NCBI GenBank assembly: GCA_947683425.1 | Contig: CANTUQ010000073.1 | Span: forward strand, 16,261,001 to 16,325,000 | Length of the DNA: 64,000 nt | Source: Excoecaria cochinchinensis | Lineage: Eukaryota; Streptophyta; Magnoliopsida; Malpighiales; Euphorbiaceae | Reading direction: 5' to 3' | Shown: positions 1 to 10,469 of the stretch, piece after piece | How the letters are laid out: every line of letters starts with the position of its first letter | How positions within the stretch are numbered: the stretch's first letter is position 1 | Translations under genes and position numbers: made by a program | Notes under the pieces: model-generated | What the model was told of the DNA's origin: nothing | Database searches by the model: none | The model's input: the letters and a program-made list of their open reading frames with translations, nothing else

Positions 1-330
1 AACGAGCATCAATAAATCCTGGAGGCTATTGCATAAATACAGCCTCATCAAGCGAACTATGAAGGAATGCGTTAGAGACATCAAGTTGAGTTACGGACCA
101 CCCAAGTGAAACAGCCAAGGACAAAAGCAATCTGATCATAGTGGGTTTAACAACAGGGCTGTAGGTGTCTTTGAAGTCAATCCCAGGGCGCTGATGGAAG
201 CCTTTAGCTATAAGTCATGCCTTGTACCGTTCAATGGAGCCATCAGATTTCTGTTTAACTCTGAAGACCCATTTGCAGCCATTGCTTGATGCCATTCAAA
301 ACTCTTGACAGCTTGAGTGAAGCATGTAGG
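1..330 (-). pseudogene. copia reverse transcriptase, N-terminal fragment with stops and a deletion
   Basis: The minus-strand translation contains the copia RT start: GCKWVFRVK, then SDGSIERYKA, LIAKGFHQ and, nearer the left edge, LDVSNAFLH and PPGF. Two in-frame stops are visible, one after RYKA where Arg is expected and one just before PPGF where Gln is expected. Near position 280 the upstream WHQAM motif runs directly into GCKWVF in another frame. The roughly 25 residues that normally separate them (the N-x-TW-x-LV region) are missing. The catalytic YVDD box would lie beyond the window. Confidence 0.8.
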
Positions 331-907
331 TTCAGGAGAGGGCAATGAATCAGCAATTAAGGGGACAATATGAGTGGGTTTAAGATTGCCAGTTTTACTT
401 CTAGTGACCATAGGATGGCGAGAAGGGCGTAAAGGTGGGGGAGGTTCATGGGTGTCATTAGGAGAATTAGCTGGTGATGAACTGCTAAATATGTGATGTG
501 GAAATGGATGGACAAGTAGAGTCCAGTGGGGTCTGAGATGTAGATGGGGAGGTTGAGGACAAAGTGTCAACAGCATGTAGAGTAGATGAGTGATGGTGGG
601 TACCATGTGAATTAGTGAAAGTAGATAAAGGAAGTGGGGACGCGGGTGTAAGGGGCTGTATAGGTGAACATGGTAGCCTAGGTGACTTTGCTTTGGAATT
701 AATGATTAGTGCTGTGGGTAAATTAATAGGAAAGGCAGATGACAAGGTGCTGGTCTGAATTGTTGAATCCCCCAACACAGAGGACACCATCTTAGCAAAT
801 GGGAAAACCTGTTCATCAAAAAGGACATGGCGTGAGACAAACAATTTTTTAGAAATAAAGTCTAGACAACGATAACCTTTATGAGTCTTGCTATAACCCA
901 GAAAAAC
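331..907 (-). pseudogene. copia integrase C-terminus and integrase-RT linker
   Basis: Minus-strand reading frames covering this stretch encode the variable linker between integrase and RT. They include a KGYRCLD-type segment at the right, a Ser/Thr/Pro-rich middle and the copia signature HPMVTRSKTG near 400. The linker is split over two frames (208-606 and 485-844), so at least one frameshift is present. No catalytic residues are expected here. The assignment rests on its position between the integrase core and the RT start. Confidence 0.72.
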
Positions 908-1318
908 TCAAGGACGTGAGCGAGGTTCTAGCTTATGTTTAGAATAAGGTCGTAACCATGGATAGCAAAGACACCCAAACACCTTAAGAAAATTATAGTC
1001 CGGAGAAATACCAAATAGCTTATGATAAGGGTTGTCATACTCAATAGTAAGAGTAGGGAGACGATTGATGCTGTAAACTACACAATCAAAGGCCGCAGTC
1101 CAGTAGGAAGAAGGCAAGTGACTATGATTAAGTAAGGACCCAGTTTTAACTATGTGACGGTGTTTACGCTCAGCCCTGCCGTTTTGTTCAGGGGTATACG
1201 GGCAAGAAACTCTATGAGTAATGCCATTTTCCTGTAAGTAATCAGTGAGAGCTTGAAATTCCCCTCCCCAATCAGATTGAAAGATCATAATGGGGCGATT
1301 AAAAAATTTCTCCAACAA
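908..1318 (-). pseudogene. copia integrase core, C-terminal half
   Basis: A 136-codon minus-strand open stretch contains the second catalytic Asp in FQSDWGGEF and the catalytic Glu region TPEQNGRAERKHRHI, followed by the SYW-x-x-AF and INRLPT segments typical of copia integrases. The first catalytic Asp lies to the right in another frame (1,350-1,856), so the domain is split by a frameshift near 1,320-1,350. It would have catalysed insertion of the element's cDNA. Confidence 0.85.
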
Positions 1319-1349
1319 AGTGCAAAACTAAATAAATATAGGAAGAACC

Positions 1350-1856
1350 TTAGATTTTTTTGTGAAGGAAATAAATCCAACTATATTTTGTATGATGATC
1401 AAGAAACAAAACATAATATCGAAAGCCATCAAACGAAGTAACGGGTGCAGGACCCCAGACATCCACACTTATTAAATCAAGAGGAAACGAAGTAACCGAA
1501 TCAGATTTAGGAAATGGCAGCTTGTAATTTTTACTAATTGAACATGCATTACACAAGGAATGAGAGGATGGAACAAAACGAATTTTATTATTAAGTAATG
1601 TACGTTTAATAATAGGAATTGAAGAATGGCCCAAACGGGCATGCCAAACATCCAAAGAAGCAAAAAGAGCACTAGGAGTGCGTTTATTCAAGCACATGGA
1701 ATATAAGCCATTGTTACTCCGGCCTTTAAAGATGATTGCCTTCATGTCCAGATTCTTGATGAGAAAGTGATCAACAAAGAATTCCACAGAAACATGATTA
1801 GAGTTAGTGAGAGCATAAACTGATAAAAGATTGCGATTAGCACTAGGTACATGCAA
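1350..1856 (-). pseudogene. copia gag-pre-integrase domain and start of integrase
   Basis: The 168-codon frame contains the gag-pre-integrase motif WHARLGHSS, a Cys pair from the integrase zinc-binding region (LCNACSISK) and the first catalytic segment SVDVWGPAP followed by YYVLFLDHHTKYSWIY. Normal copia proteins read YFV-x-FVDD-x-S, so the second Asp of that box appears changed to His. The frame is lost on both sides. Confidence 0.83.
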
Positions 1857-1861
1857 TATGT

Positions 1862-2330
1862 CACGAAAATGTAAAGTTTAAGAGCCAATAGAAAAGGAAT
1901 TCTCACCAACATGAGATATGGGAAGAAACATACCATTTCCAATTTGAACTTCCTCTAGACCCTAATACTCAGAGTGAAGAGCACGATTTTCCAAATTCGC
2001 TGTCAGATGATGTGTGGCACCGGTGTCAACAGTCCATGGTTGATAGCAAGAATTAGTGGCAGCAAGATTGGAAAATGGGGAAGTGGAGTGGCGGGTTCTG
2101 TTCTTGGGTGAAGGACAAACATTGGCCAAGTGTCCAAGACCACAACAGTTATAATAAGTAACTTCAGCAGAAGTGTGACCTGAAGTGGATTGTCTAGGAG
2201 CCGAAAAAGACTCCTGTGAATATTGCTGATGCTGACCACGCGAACGGCCTCCTCTGCCTCATCCGCGACTACGACCACGCTGCTGACCGCTGAACTCCAA
2301 GCGGCTAGCTGAGCAGTGGGAGCTATTTGA
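1862..2330 (-). pseudogene. copia zinc knuckle and aspartic protease remnant
   Basis: In the minus translation a knuckle-like CCGLGHLANVC is followed about 35 residues later by WTVDTGATHH, the copia protease active site (D-T-G). The first Cys of the CX2CX4HX4C knuckle is replaced by Tyr, so nucleic-acid binding by this knuckle is probably lost. Stops interrupt the frame around the protease, for example near 1,960-1,990. Confidence 0.75.
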
Positions 2331-2361
2331 ACATGTTGAGATTCAGAAGCACGATCTCATG

Positions 2362-3024
2362 CTAGTTGCCTCTCTCATTGAGAAGCAAACCATAAACATG
2401 GTCCAAGGTGTGAGTCTCCAACCGAGAATCAAGAGCTCGATTAAATGGGCGATAATCTGGTCCCAAGCCCATGACTATAGCATCCACTAGGTCTTCTTCA
2501 TTGTATGGGTGTCCCAAAGCAGCCAATTGGTCAGAAAGAGCTTTGGCTCTTTGAACATAAGAAACAATAGAGTCTTCACCCATCTGAAGAGACAAGATTT
2601 GTGCTCGCAAATTCCGAATTTGAGGTTTGGAACCAGCAGCATATGAGGAAAGCAACTTATCCCAAGCAATCTTAGTAGTAGTGGCCCCTACAAGTTGTGG
2701 TAACAAGGTAGTGTCAATGCTAGAAAGGATCCAGCTAAGGACAAGCTGGTCTGTACATTCCCAAGCTTCAAAATCTGGGTTTTCACCACCTGTATCCAAT
2801 AATGGAGAAGCAGCAGAAATGGTACCATCCACATGCCCCATAAGTCCATGACCTTCGAGAATGGGTATGATTTGGGTTTTCCAGAGAAGAAAATTAGAAG
2901 TGGTTAATTTGGTAGAGAGACTGGCAAAATTAGGAAGAGAAGTGGAGACAATAGGGGGTGCCACAATTTGACCAGTAGCACCAGTGGAGCTGGAATTGCC
3001 GGTGGAATCAGATTTGTCAGTACT
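2362..3024 (-). pseudogene. copia gag (UBN2-type capsid) polypeptide
   Basis: The minus-strand frame encodes the plant copia gag pattern: LTTSNFLLWKTQI near the start, then WECTDQLVLSWILSS, AWDKL, then LRAQILSLQMGEDS and VDAIVMGLGPDYRPF. These match the Retrotran_gag/UBN2 family. The apparent upstream extension past 3,024 reads into the inserted solo LTR and is not part of gag; the natural start codon lies within or next to the insertion. About 220 codons are open, the best preserved part of this element. Confidence 0.85.
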
Positions 3025-5668
3025 TGTAACACCCCGCCATCCCCGTTGGAAGGATACCGGAGTGCCACGCAAGCAAACACATATAAATAAATCCATATAC
3101 ACATGTATAAACAGAAACCAAATGAAATGTAAAGAAACTTTTAATCATTTAATAGTAAAACCTTTTTACATGTAACATATATCAATATTGTTTTACAAAA
3201 AGGGGCTCATAAGCAAATACATATACAAAAAATAATATTTGTTCCTTTACAAAAATTTACTTTGCTATACACAAGCCATATACAAAAATTTACAGCGGAA
3301 GACTTCAAAAATAACTTCATCAAAAGACTCCTAGTGGCCGACCTACAGATATCTGACTCTGAACTGCACTCGCCACCTGCACGGGAAAAGAGCCCGTGCT
3401 AAGCGATAACGCTTAGTGGGGAGGAACAAAACAACCGCACAATATGCATATACAATATTTATACAATAATAATCTAATAATTCAAAAGCAAAGGCATCAA
3501 GGTTACATATAAACATATCTCCAAATTCTTTACTTGACATGCATAAATAAATATACAATACCAGCAATTAAGTATTCAATTTATAATTCTTATCATTCTA
3601 AGTATACCGATTCGAGGTGCATATAAAGCTATGCAAGAATTCATATACATCATATACTTGTAATCATGTTAATAATGCATTTCAACATATGCAACACATT
3701 TAAACATATAGCCTGATTAGCCTAAAATACTCTCTAGAAGTGGATGCGGTCAATTGGATACTGATAGGACACAGTATCCCAAGCATATAGAGACATAAGT
3801 CTCAAACATGTATTTTTCATATAGAGACCGATGTCTCGCATTAAATCCATATAGACCAAACATGGTCGAAACAAGGATCCAAACGGACCCACGTGTAGCG
3901 TTTTATCATATAGCAGCTGCACACACACACTGACCTAAGTAAGCGCTTACTTATCCACTACTATGACTATTCAGGCTTAAAACTCAACTCAACAGTTCAA
4001 ACACCAATATCAGTATTAAATACACTAAATGCAAATACATATTTCACATGTACATGTGTCTAGATCAATTTAGAAACATTTAAATATATCCAGTATCAAT
4101 TATTGGAGGCAGAAGTACAAATAATTCTCATTCAAGTCAATTTATGTTCATGTAAAATATAAACTAGTAAATTATGTACATTAATTATTTAATCAAGTAT
4201 ATAACTCAATAATAAGCAATTATTAATTACAATTCAGATTTTAAACCCAAACATTTGTCATGTAGTGCAAAAACTCTTGAAAACAGAAGTTAAAACTTCA
4301 TTTTAGAAAAACAGGGCAGCAGGTAGAGGCCGGTCACGCCGTGACCATTCGTCACGTCTCGTGACGCTGGTTTCTCGCAAGCGCCACGCAGAGGAGCAGG
4401 CAGTCACGGCGTGACCATCAGTCACGTCTCGTGACGCCTGAGAGGAGAGGGGAGATCACAAGATCTCGTCCCAGGAGAACCAGCGAGAGGTCGCGAGGCG
4501 TGATGCTCCATCACGTCGCGACTTCCCACAGGAAGGAAGGTCACGGCGTGATGCTCCATCACGCCACGTGACTTCCCAAAGGAGGGAGGTCACGGCGTGA
4601 TGCCCCATCACGTCACGTGATCTTCCTCTCACACTCCTTCATCTTTTCAAAACAAATTTCCAGAATTCCCAGAAAAACGTGAAAAACCAGAAGATCAAGA
4701 AAACAGAGTACTACCTAAATTCAAAACCCCAACTTACCCAAAACCATTTCCCATGTAATGATTAATCAAACATATAACTTCAAATATTCAAGGCACATTT
4801 ACAGCAATCTTAGCACAAATCATATACATTTATCAGTTAAACAGAGGTAATATCTGATTCTCCATGTCCCAGGTTTCCATAATCAAGCTCATGCATAAAC
4901 AATCCATTTACATTCTTTTCTACTGAATTCATGCATACACATTGTATTTCTCATACATTTTGATAACCAATTACACATAAAGGTCAAACATAGAAGAATG
5001 GCAATCAGGATCCAAATTGAGAAAGACAGACACTCCCAAACCTGTTAGTGAAGTCCCAAAAAAAACGTCCACTGTACTCTTAGTCCACCACTTTATCCTT
5101 TCCCTTATCCTTCCTCTTCTCTTCAACAGATTACATGAACCAACAATAAACCCAAAATCAATCCAAAGAAACAGCAATGCTACAATCTTTAAACAGAGAA
5201 AATGGAGAACCAAACTCACCTTCTGAACTTCAAAGCTTAAAACCCAAACTCAAAACATATGAACATGTACATGCAAATAGAAAAGAGGAACCGAAAAAGA
5301 AGAGATTCAGAGTGGTAAATGTGAGAGAGAGAGAGAGCAAGAGAGAGAAAACTCCACGCCTCTTGGTTTTCCAGGAAGCTAAGAATTTCTCAGACTTCTC
5401 TTTTCCCTCACCCACATGCACTCACTCACTCTCCACCTGGCACACATGGATATGAATCAAGATCCACTTATTCCAAAATACTAACAGATCCTCCAAAACT
5501 TCTCACAGGTCCTTAACAATTCCTTTTTACTCACTAAAATAAAATCTGCAAATTAAATACTTTTATTTCCTTGTAATTAAATCCTCTTTCATCAATAAAT
5601 TACTCAATTGTCCTTAAATGTCCATTAAAAATTACTAATTCCAATTAAGCCACTTATGGGGTGTGACA
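3025..5668. mobile_element. solo LTR (2,644 bp) of a giant-LTR retrotransposon, inserted in the copia element
   Basis: It begins TGTAACACCCC and ends GGGGTGTGACA, imperfect inverted termini of TG...CA form, and is flanked by the direct repeat GTACT (3,020-3,024 and 5,669-5,673). No coding region is present. The termini, duplication and size fit a solo LTR left by LTR-LTR recombination of a Ty3/gypsy element with very long LTRs; the lineage is inferred only. A two-hairpin module at 3,379-3,416 is shared, inverted, with the LTR at 19,177-23,258. GC-rich palindromic repeats lie at about 4,325-4,625. Confidence 0.85.
4325..4625. repeat. GC-rich palindromic minisatellite within the solo LTR
   Basis: The stretch holds several degenerate units built round TCACG...CGTGA palindromes. 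One example is TCACGGCGTGATGCTCCATCACG followed by CGTGACTTCCC, repeated three times near 4,500-4,620 with about 55-bp spacing and twice in a related form near 4,330-4,440. It contrasts sharply with the AT-rich surroundings. Each unit can form a hairpin. Confidence 0.75.
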
Positions 5669-5710
5669 GTACTAGTATGCTAGAATTGTTGGTATTAAAG
5701 CCTTAGAGAT

Positions 5711-5722
5711 GCTCTGATACCA
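5711..5722 (-). other. copia primer-binding site (tRNA-Met type)
   Basis: On the minus strand the sequence reads TGGTATCAGAGC, the standard complement of the 3' end of plant initiator tRNA-Met used by most copia elements. It lies just inside the 5' LTR and upstream of gag, with the solo LTR insertion between it and gag. Confidence 0.88.
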
Positions 5723-5909
5723 TATAGAATAAGTAAGCCACGCTCTAGACGTTTCATTATGAGGAAATTATATACACAAACTATACAGAGAGATAGAGTT
5801 CTAGTATAATACAACTAACAGAGTCTGATATATATCCCTCTCGATAGAGATAAATATCAAATAAATAAAATACTATTTATCACAAACAATAGTTCCCTTA
5901 CACCAACCA
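5723..5909 (-). repeat. copia 5' LTR (about 185 bp)
   Basis: The minus strand runs from TGGTTGGTGTAAGGG to about two bases before the primer-binding site. The outer end CCAACCA on the plus strand is followed directly by TAGTA, a possible target duplication whose partner lies outside the window. The short AT-rich LTR is typical of copia. The inner boundary is uncertain by a few bases because the matching 3' LTR is not present. Confidence 0.7.
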
Positions 5910-5915
5910 TAGTAG

Positions 5916-7353
5916 GATGCGACGGATACCAAAGAAATTGATGAAGAGATGCGTGTAGAAATCCCTAATGTAGACCTTGAAGCATCGAGCAAATTTAATC
6001 AATTGCAATTGGACGCTTACAACAGCATATTGCAAAGAATCAACTCATCAGAGAAAGGAGTCTTTTTTGTTGATAGACCAAGTGGAACAGGAAAGATATT
6101 TCGATATTCCTCATTACTTGCAACTGTCAGGAGAAAAGAAATGATAACTTTAGCAACAACAACTTCTAGAGTAGCTGCAGCTATAATGCCTGGAGGCCGA
6201 ACTGCACACTTAAGATTTTAGTATACAATTAATCTTAATAGAAACAAGCCTTTGTGGAACCTCAAAATAGAATGACCAAGCAAAATTGTTTTGTCGAGCA
6301 AGACTGATCATATGGTATAAGGCCCCAATGGCAAAAAGGTTAGCCATCGAAACAGTTGAAAGGAGCTTCAGGGACATCATGAGTAATTCAGAACCATTTG
6401 GCGAAAAAGTGATTGTGTTTTGTGGGGACTTTATACAAGTGCTAGCGGTGGTGCAAAAAGGTACGAGAGAAGAAACAGTAAGTGCAAGTTCTAGTAAAAT
6501 CCACTTATGGAGCCAAATGAAGTTATTAAGATTGACTGCAAATATGAGAGCTAGGGCTGATGTCGAATTTGGAGAGTTTCTTTTACGAGTTGGAAATGGA
6601 GATGAGTTAGCAATCGGTGATGATATGATTGTCATTCCAGATAAGATGTTAATATCTCATACAAAGGAAGACAAGGGAGCTTTAATTAGTGTCGTATTTC
6701 CCACATTAGCTGAAAATTCAACATTGGCACTGTACATGAAAAGCCATGCAATCTTAGCTACAAAGAATGAATACGTACATCATATCAATCAAAAAATGAT
6801 CACAATATTCCCTGGAGAAAGTTAAATATACAGCAGCTTCGATGAGGCAGTGGATGATACGAACAATTAATATCAGGAGGAGTTCTTGACCACACTGTTA
6901 CCAAATGGCTTGCCACCACATAAATTGGGATTAAAAATTAATTGCCCAATAATGCTCATAAGGAATTTAGACCCATCAAATGGTTTGTGCAATGGAACAA
7001 GAATGGTATGTAAAAACTTTGATAGAAATGTTATACTTGATGAGATCACTATGGGACAACATGCAGGAAACCAAGTACTGTTGCCAAGGATACCATTGTC
7101 TCCAGCAAAGAATGAAGGATACCATTTTCAATTCAAAAGAAAACAATTCTCAGTGCGTCTTTGCTTAGCAATGACAAAAGCCAAAGCGCTAGGACAGACG
7201 ATACTAAATGCTAGGGTCTATCTACCAGAGGATGTTTTCTGCCATGGCCAGTTATATGTGGCGCTATCAAGAGGCATTTCGATGGAAACAACAAAAGTGG
7301 TTGTGAAGAAAGATGAATCGAGTATAATTGATGGACTGTTCAGAAAAATGTAG
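5916..7353 (+). pseudogene. Helitron PIF1-like DNA helicase, C-terminal half, degenerate
   Basis: The plus-strand frame is open from 5,916, although the first Met is at 5,949. It matches the helicase of plant Helitron replicases in order: N-rich Q motif FNQLQLDAY; a damaged Walker A (RPSGTGKI for GPGGTGKT); GGRTAH; Walker B-like LIIWYKAPMA (normally WDEAPM); FCGDFIQVLAVV; LTANMRA; then PPHKLGLKINCPIMLIRNL and LCNGTRMV; and finally the motif VI region QLYVALSRG. Loss of the Walker A Thr and the Walker B Asp-Glu means no ATPase activity. Frameshifts or stops lie near 6,221-6,285 and 6,825. The N-terminal half and Rep domain are absent, displaced by the copia insertion to the left. Confidence 0.9.
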
Positions 7354-7510
7354 TGTACAAAGAAATTCTCTTATTAGAATTATTTTGTTCATTTTAGACA
7401 ATTATTTTAATTGATTAAGTTTTAGTTCCTTCTCTTGTTATTATAATGATGTGCTTCTTGCAAACAATTATACATACAAGTAGACAAATACGTAAAAAAG
7501 AAAAAAAAAA

Positions 7511-7536
7511 CTACAACACGCGTGCACAAAAACTAG
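7511..7536 (+). other. possible Helitron 3' terminus
   Basis: About 180 bp after the helicase stop the sequence contains the palindrome CACGCGTG, then 9 bp, then CTAG followed by T. Helitrons end in CTRR preceded by a short hairpin and insert before T, so this is a plausible 3' end. The hairpin has no loop and is short, so the call is tentative. Confidence 0.4.
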
Positions 7537-7792
7537 TGTATATATATATATATAATTGAAACAAAATCTTATAAAATTATATTATATGAGATTAAAATTA
7601 TTGAAACAAATAAATCAAAATTTCGGAAAATAAAAAACAAAATTATTGAAAAAAAATATATATTTCAGTGGTGAAGAGTGAAGACATTCAATAGGGTCAA
7701 TTTCACTAATGGTTACTAAACTTTTAACATTATCGCGCAAAAGTAACCGATTTTTTTTTCTTACTTAAATGTCACTGAACTTTTAACATTAT
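7537..7792. other. AT-rich non-coding spacer
   Basis: Contains a TA tract followed by AT-rich sequence. Near 7,690-7,790 there is a duplicated degenerate motif of the form ACT(A/G)AACTTTTAACATTAT(C/T)GC(G/A)CAAAA. No coding potential is seen. The right boundary is the start of the next LTR element. Confidence 0.6.
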
Positions 7793-8584
7793 TGCACAAA
7801 ATTAAAAGAATCAACAAAATAAGGAATAAATATGAAATGATATGGAGAAGGGATCCGGAATATTTACCCTCAGATAATTGCGTTGGGTGAGATTCTTGCG
7901 TTGATTAGAGCCCCACGCGTTCCACGAGAAGCAAAGATGAAGGATCAAAGAAAGGAAAATGGACTATTTCTTCTTTAACCCCTCAAAAGACTGATTTTGG
8001 AATCAAAATCTAAAGAAAACTCATTAGTTTTTAGTTCCTTTTGATTGATTTGATCCTCCTTTAGAGAGATTTCTTTATGAAATGTGTTTGCTGGAAGAGA
8101 GAGAAAATATGCTTGAATTTTGGCAGAGTTTCCCCTCTTGAAAATTTTTGGAACCCTTTTCTAGTGAAAATTCGGAGCTTTTATAAGCCAGGCATGACCG
8201 ACGGGCGTCGGTGTATGGAGGCGGGCGTCGGAAGAATCCTTCTGACACAAGGATTCGTCCGACGGCCCTGCCACATCCACCGATGGGCGTCGGAATGGTT
8301 GCGTGCTCCGGGAAACCAGGCGGCGCTCTGACAGGGGCGGTGATTTTTCGATGGGCATCGAAAAATACCATAGGCCGTCTGTGACCCTAAGCGACGGGCT
8401 GGCCGTCTGTGGAGGAAAAAAATGCCCTTTTTTCTCCCCCTCTGCCTACGAAAGGTAAAAAGACTCACTCCTCGTGGAACGCGGGACTAAAACCCCCAAA
8501 TCCAAACCATTTATACAGGCTCGGATACTGATTTCATCATAGGGTAACCTCTGATCCGGACTGCTCCGGGATACGGTGCTTACA
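7793..8584 (-). repeat. 3' LTR of the non-autonomous element
   Basis: About 790 bp. It ends on the plus strand CGGTGCTTACA. It contains the palindrome CCGACGGGCGTCGG (near 8,198) and related GACGGGC-type units. It aligns with the copy ending at 11,331 with many substitutions and small indels, so the insertion is old. Confidence 0.7.
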
Positions 8585-8784
8585 GTTGCCCCCAGTTTTG
8601 GGGAAACTAGTGCACAAGCGCCTAGATAAGCCAAAACTCAGAGAAAGGACAGAAAGAAAGAAGGCGTACCTGCGACGGTTCTTACCTTTCGTGCCTTTTT
8701 GCCGGGTAGACCTCGTAATCTCAGTCCGTTCGGCAATGCGAAGATACCACTACCGGTCCCGTCTCGACTTGTAGGTGCTGGTGA

Positions 8785-9320
8785 GACGTAGCATCCTCTG
8801 GCTACGAACTCGATATGAAGAGTGGTGTTTCTCTAACCACAGCTTCGATCTGAAGTTCCCTTGCTGACCCCCATTCGATCTGCAAGGTGCGTAGCACTCT
8901 CTGGCTGCACGCGAACTGTGAGATGTAGCACTCTTTGGCTACGATCTCGGTCTGGTGAAGAGCAGTGTTTCTCTAACTGCAGCTTCGATCTGAAGTTCCC
9001 TTGCTAACCCCCATTCGATCTGTAAGGTGCGTAGCACTCTCTGGCTGCCGCGTGAACTGTGAGATGTAGCACTCTCTGGCTACGATCTCGGTCTGGTGAA
9101 GAGCAGTGTTTCCCTAACTGCAGCTTCGATCTGAAGTTCCCTTGCTAACCCCCATCCGATCTGCAAGGTGCGTAGCACTCTCTGGCTGCCGCGCGAACTG
9201 TGAGATGTAGCACTCTCTGGCTACGATCTTGGTCTGGTGAAGAGTAGTGTTTCTCTAAATGCAGCTTCGATCTGAAATGTAGTGTTCTCTAACTACAGTC
9301 TCGAGGTGAAGAGTAGTATT
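8785..9320. repeat. 141-bp tandem repeat, nearly four copies
   Basis: The segment CAGCTTCGATCTGAAG recurs at 8,840, 8,980, 9,121 and 9,262, a period of 140-141 bp. Each unit also holds GTAGCACTCT(C/T)TGGCTAC twice in variant form and a GTTCCCTTGCTAACCCCC-like block. The last unit is truncated. It lies in the interior of the non-autonomous LTR element and shows no coding potential. Confidence 0.9.
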
Positions 9321-10469
9321 TTTCTTTACCTGTGTGATAAAAGGTTTTGTTAGTTCATGTTTGAGTAGTCATCTTTTAACCTGTCTATTAATGGCGTGAT
9401 CTTGCTTTATCTGCTATGCCATGTTTCATTTATATTCTTCTTTATTGAGTTGTCATTTATCATTTTTTTCCTTGTTTTGGAATATGAGTGAATATAAAGG
9501 CATATATTCATCTGCTATATGAACGAATCATAAATAACCGAATGAATGCATAAATCTTGAAAACAAAAGTTTCTCACTAGAAAAATCTATTTTGTACAAT
9601 GTATATACAAAGCATAAATGTACAAAAATATGACTCCCTGAATGTCATAGGGGTGTGTAGTCCGAGGGCTCATCGGGGTCCTCATCATCCGATATATGCT
9701 CTGTCCCTGGCGGAGGTGGAGGCGGAGCTGGCCGTGCCGGAGGCAGTGGCTGAGCCGTGGAGGGTCCTGCCTCGGTATCGTGGGTCCGCCTGAAACAGAT
9801 CTGAGCGTGGCCATCCAAGAAAGGCTGGGTGCAAGTCCTCACGAACTCCATACACGAATCGGGGCATTGCTTATTTTGAGGACTTTGGTCCTCGCATGCA
9901 TCATTATCAAAAATGGCTATTTTTATTGTGAGGATTTTTATTGGATAAAAATCGGACATTGGGTCCTTGCTTTTATGAAAACCTCTTTTTATTGAATATA
10001 AAACATTAATCAATTTTTATATTTAACGGGATACAAAAAGGGAATATACATGTGCATAGAATAAATAATGAATAAGCAAATAAAGGGAATAACCAAGAGG
10101 GTTAGAAAATTAAACCAGACGGAATCCTCCGAGCATGGTAGATCGCCCATTCGAGCTCAGGATAGTCCAAGAAAATCAATATATGCTTACAGAAGGTTAA
10201 AAGATGTTAATATGTGAAAGCTCAACATAAATAAAGTTACAAAGACTTGAAGGAAATAGAAAAGATTTGGAAAAGTTGAGATAGGACCCAGCGACAGCCT
10301 CTGTCGAGTGACCGACGGGCGTCGGTAGGTGACCAACATACTCCGTCGCTCACTCAAGAGAGAGGGCATCTATAGGTGAGGTGACCGACGGGCGTCGGTG
10401 AAGTAGATGACCCGTCGGTCACCACTGCCTCCGAAAATAAATAGTGAAAATCTCTTTTTCAAAACAAAA
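9321..10469. other. interior of the non-autonomous element, no recognised gene
   Basis: A minus-strand open stretch at 9,645-10,013 has a Pro-rich tail (PPARPAPPPPPPG) followed by an acidic DDEDPDEP segment. It has no recognised domain or catalytic motif and may be a remnant of a captured gene or of a tail-encoding ORF. Near 10,290-10,430 there are three more GACCGACGGGCGTCGGT-type palindromes like those of the LTRs. Nothing else is seen. Confidence 0.5.

Larger units (their letters stand above)
1..5909 (-). mobile_element. Ty1/copia retrotransposon, degenerate, 3' part beyond the left edge
   Basis: Read on the minus strand, the order is 5' LTR (about 5,723-5,909), tRNA-Met primer-binding site, gag, zinc knuckle, protease, gag-pre-integrase, integrase and the start of reverse transcriptase. 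This is the Ty1/copia order, with integrase before RT. The reading frame is broken many times by stops, frameshifts and one deletion, so the element is dead. A solo LTR with a 5-bp target duplication (3,025-5,668) splits the leader from gag. The element itself lies inside a Helitron helicase gene, whose open frame begins a few bases to the right at 5,916. The 3' half of RT, RNase H and the 3' LTR lie left of the window. Confidence 0.88.

Noticed and set aside
8785..9320. CRISPR-like repeat array
   Set aside because: Unit length 141 bp with no unique spacers, in plant DNA; an ordinary tandem repeat.
9645..10013. Pro-rich minus-strand ORF as a protein gene
   Set aside because: No recognised domain, no neighbouring frame support and it lies in a non-autonomous LTR element; mentioned only as possible remnant.
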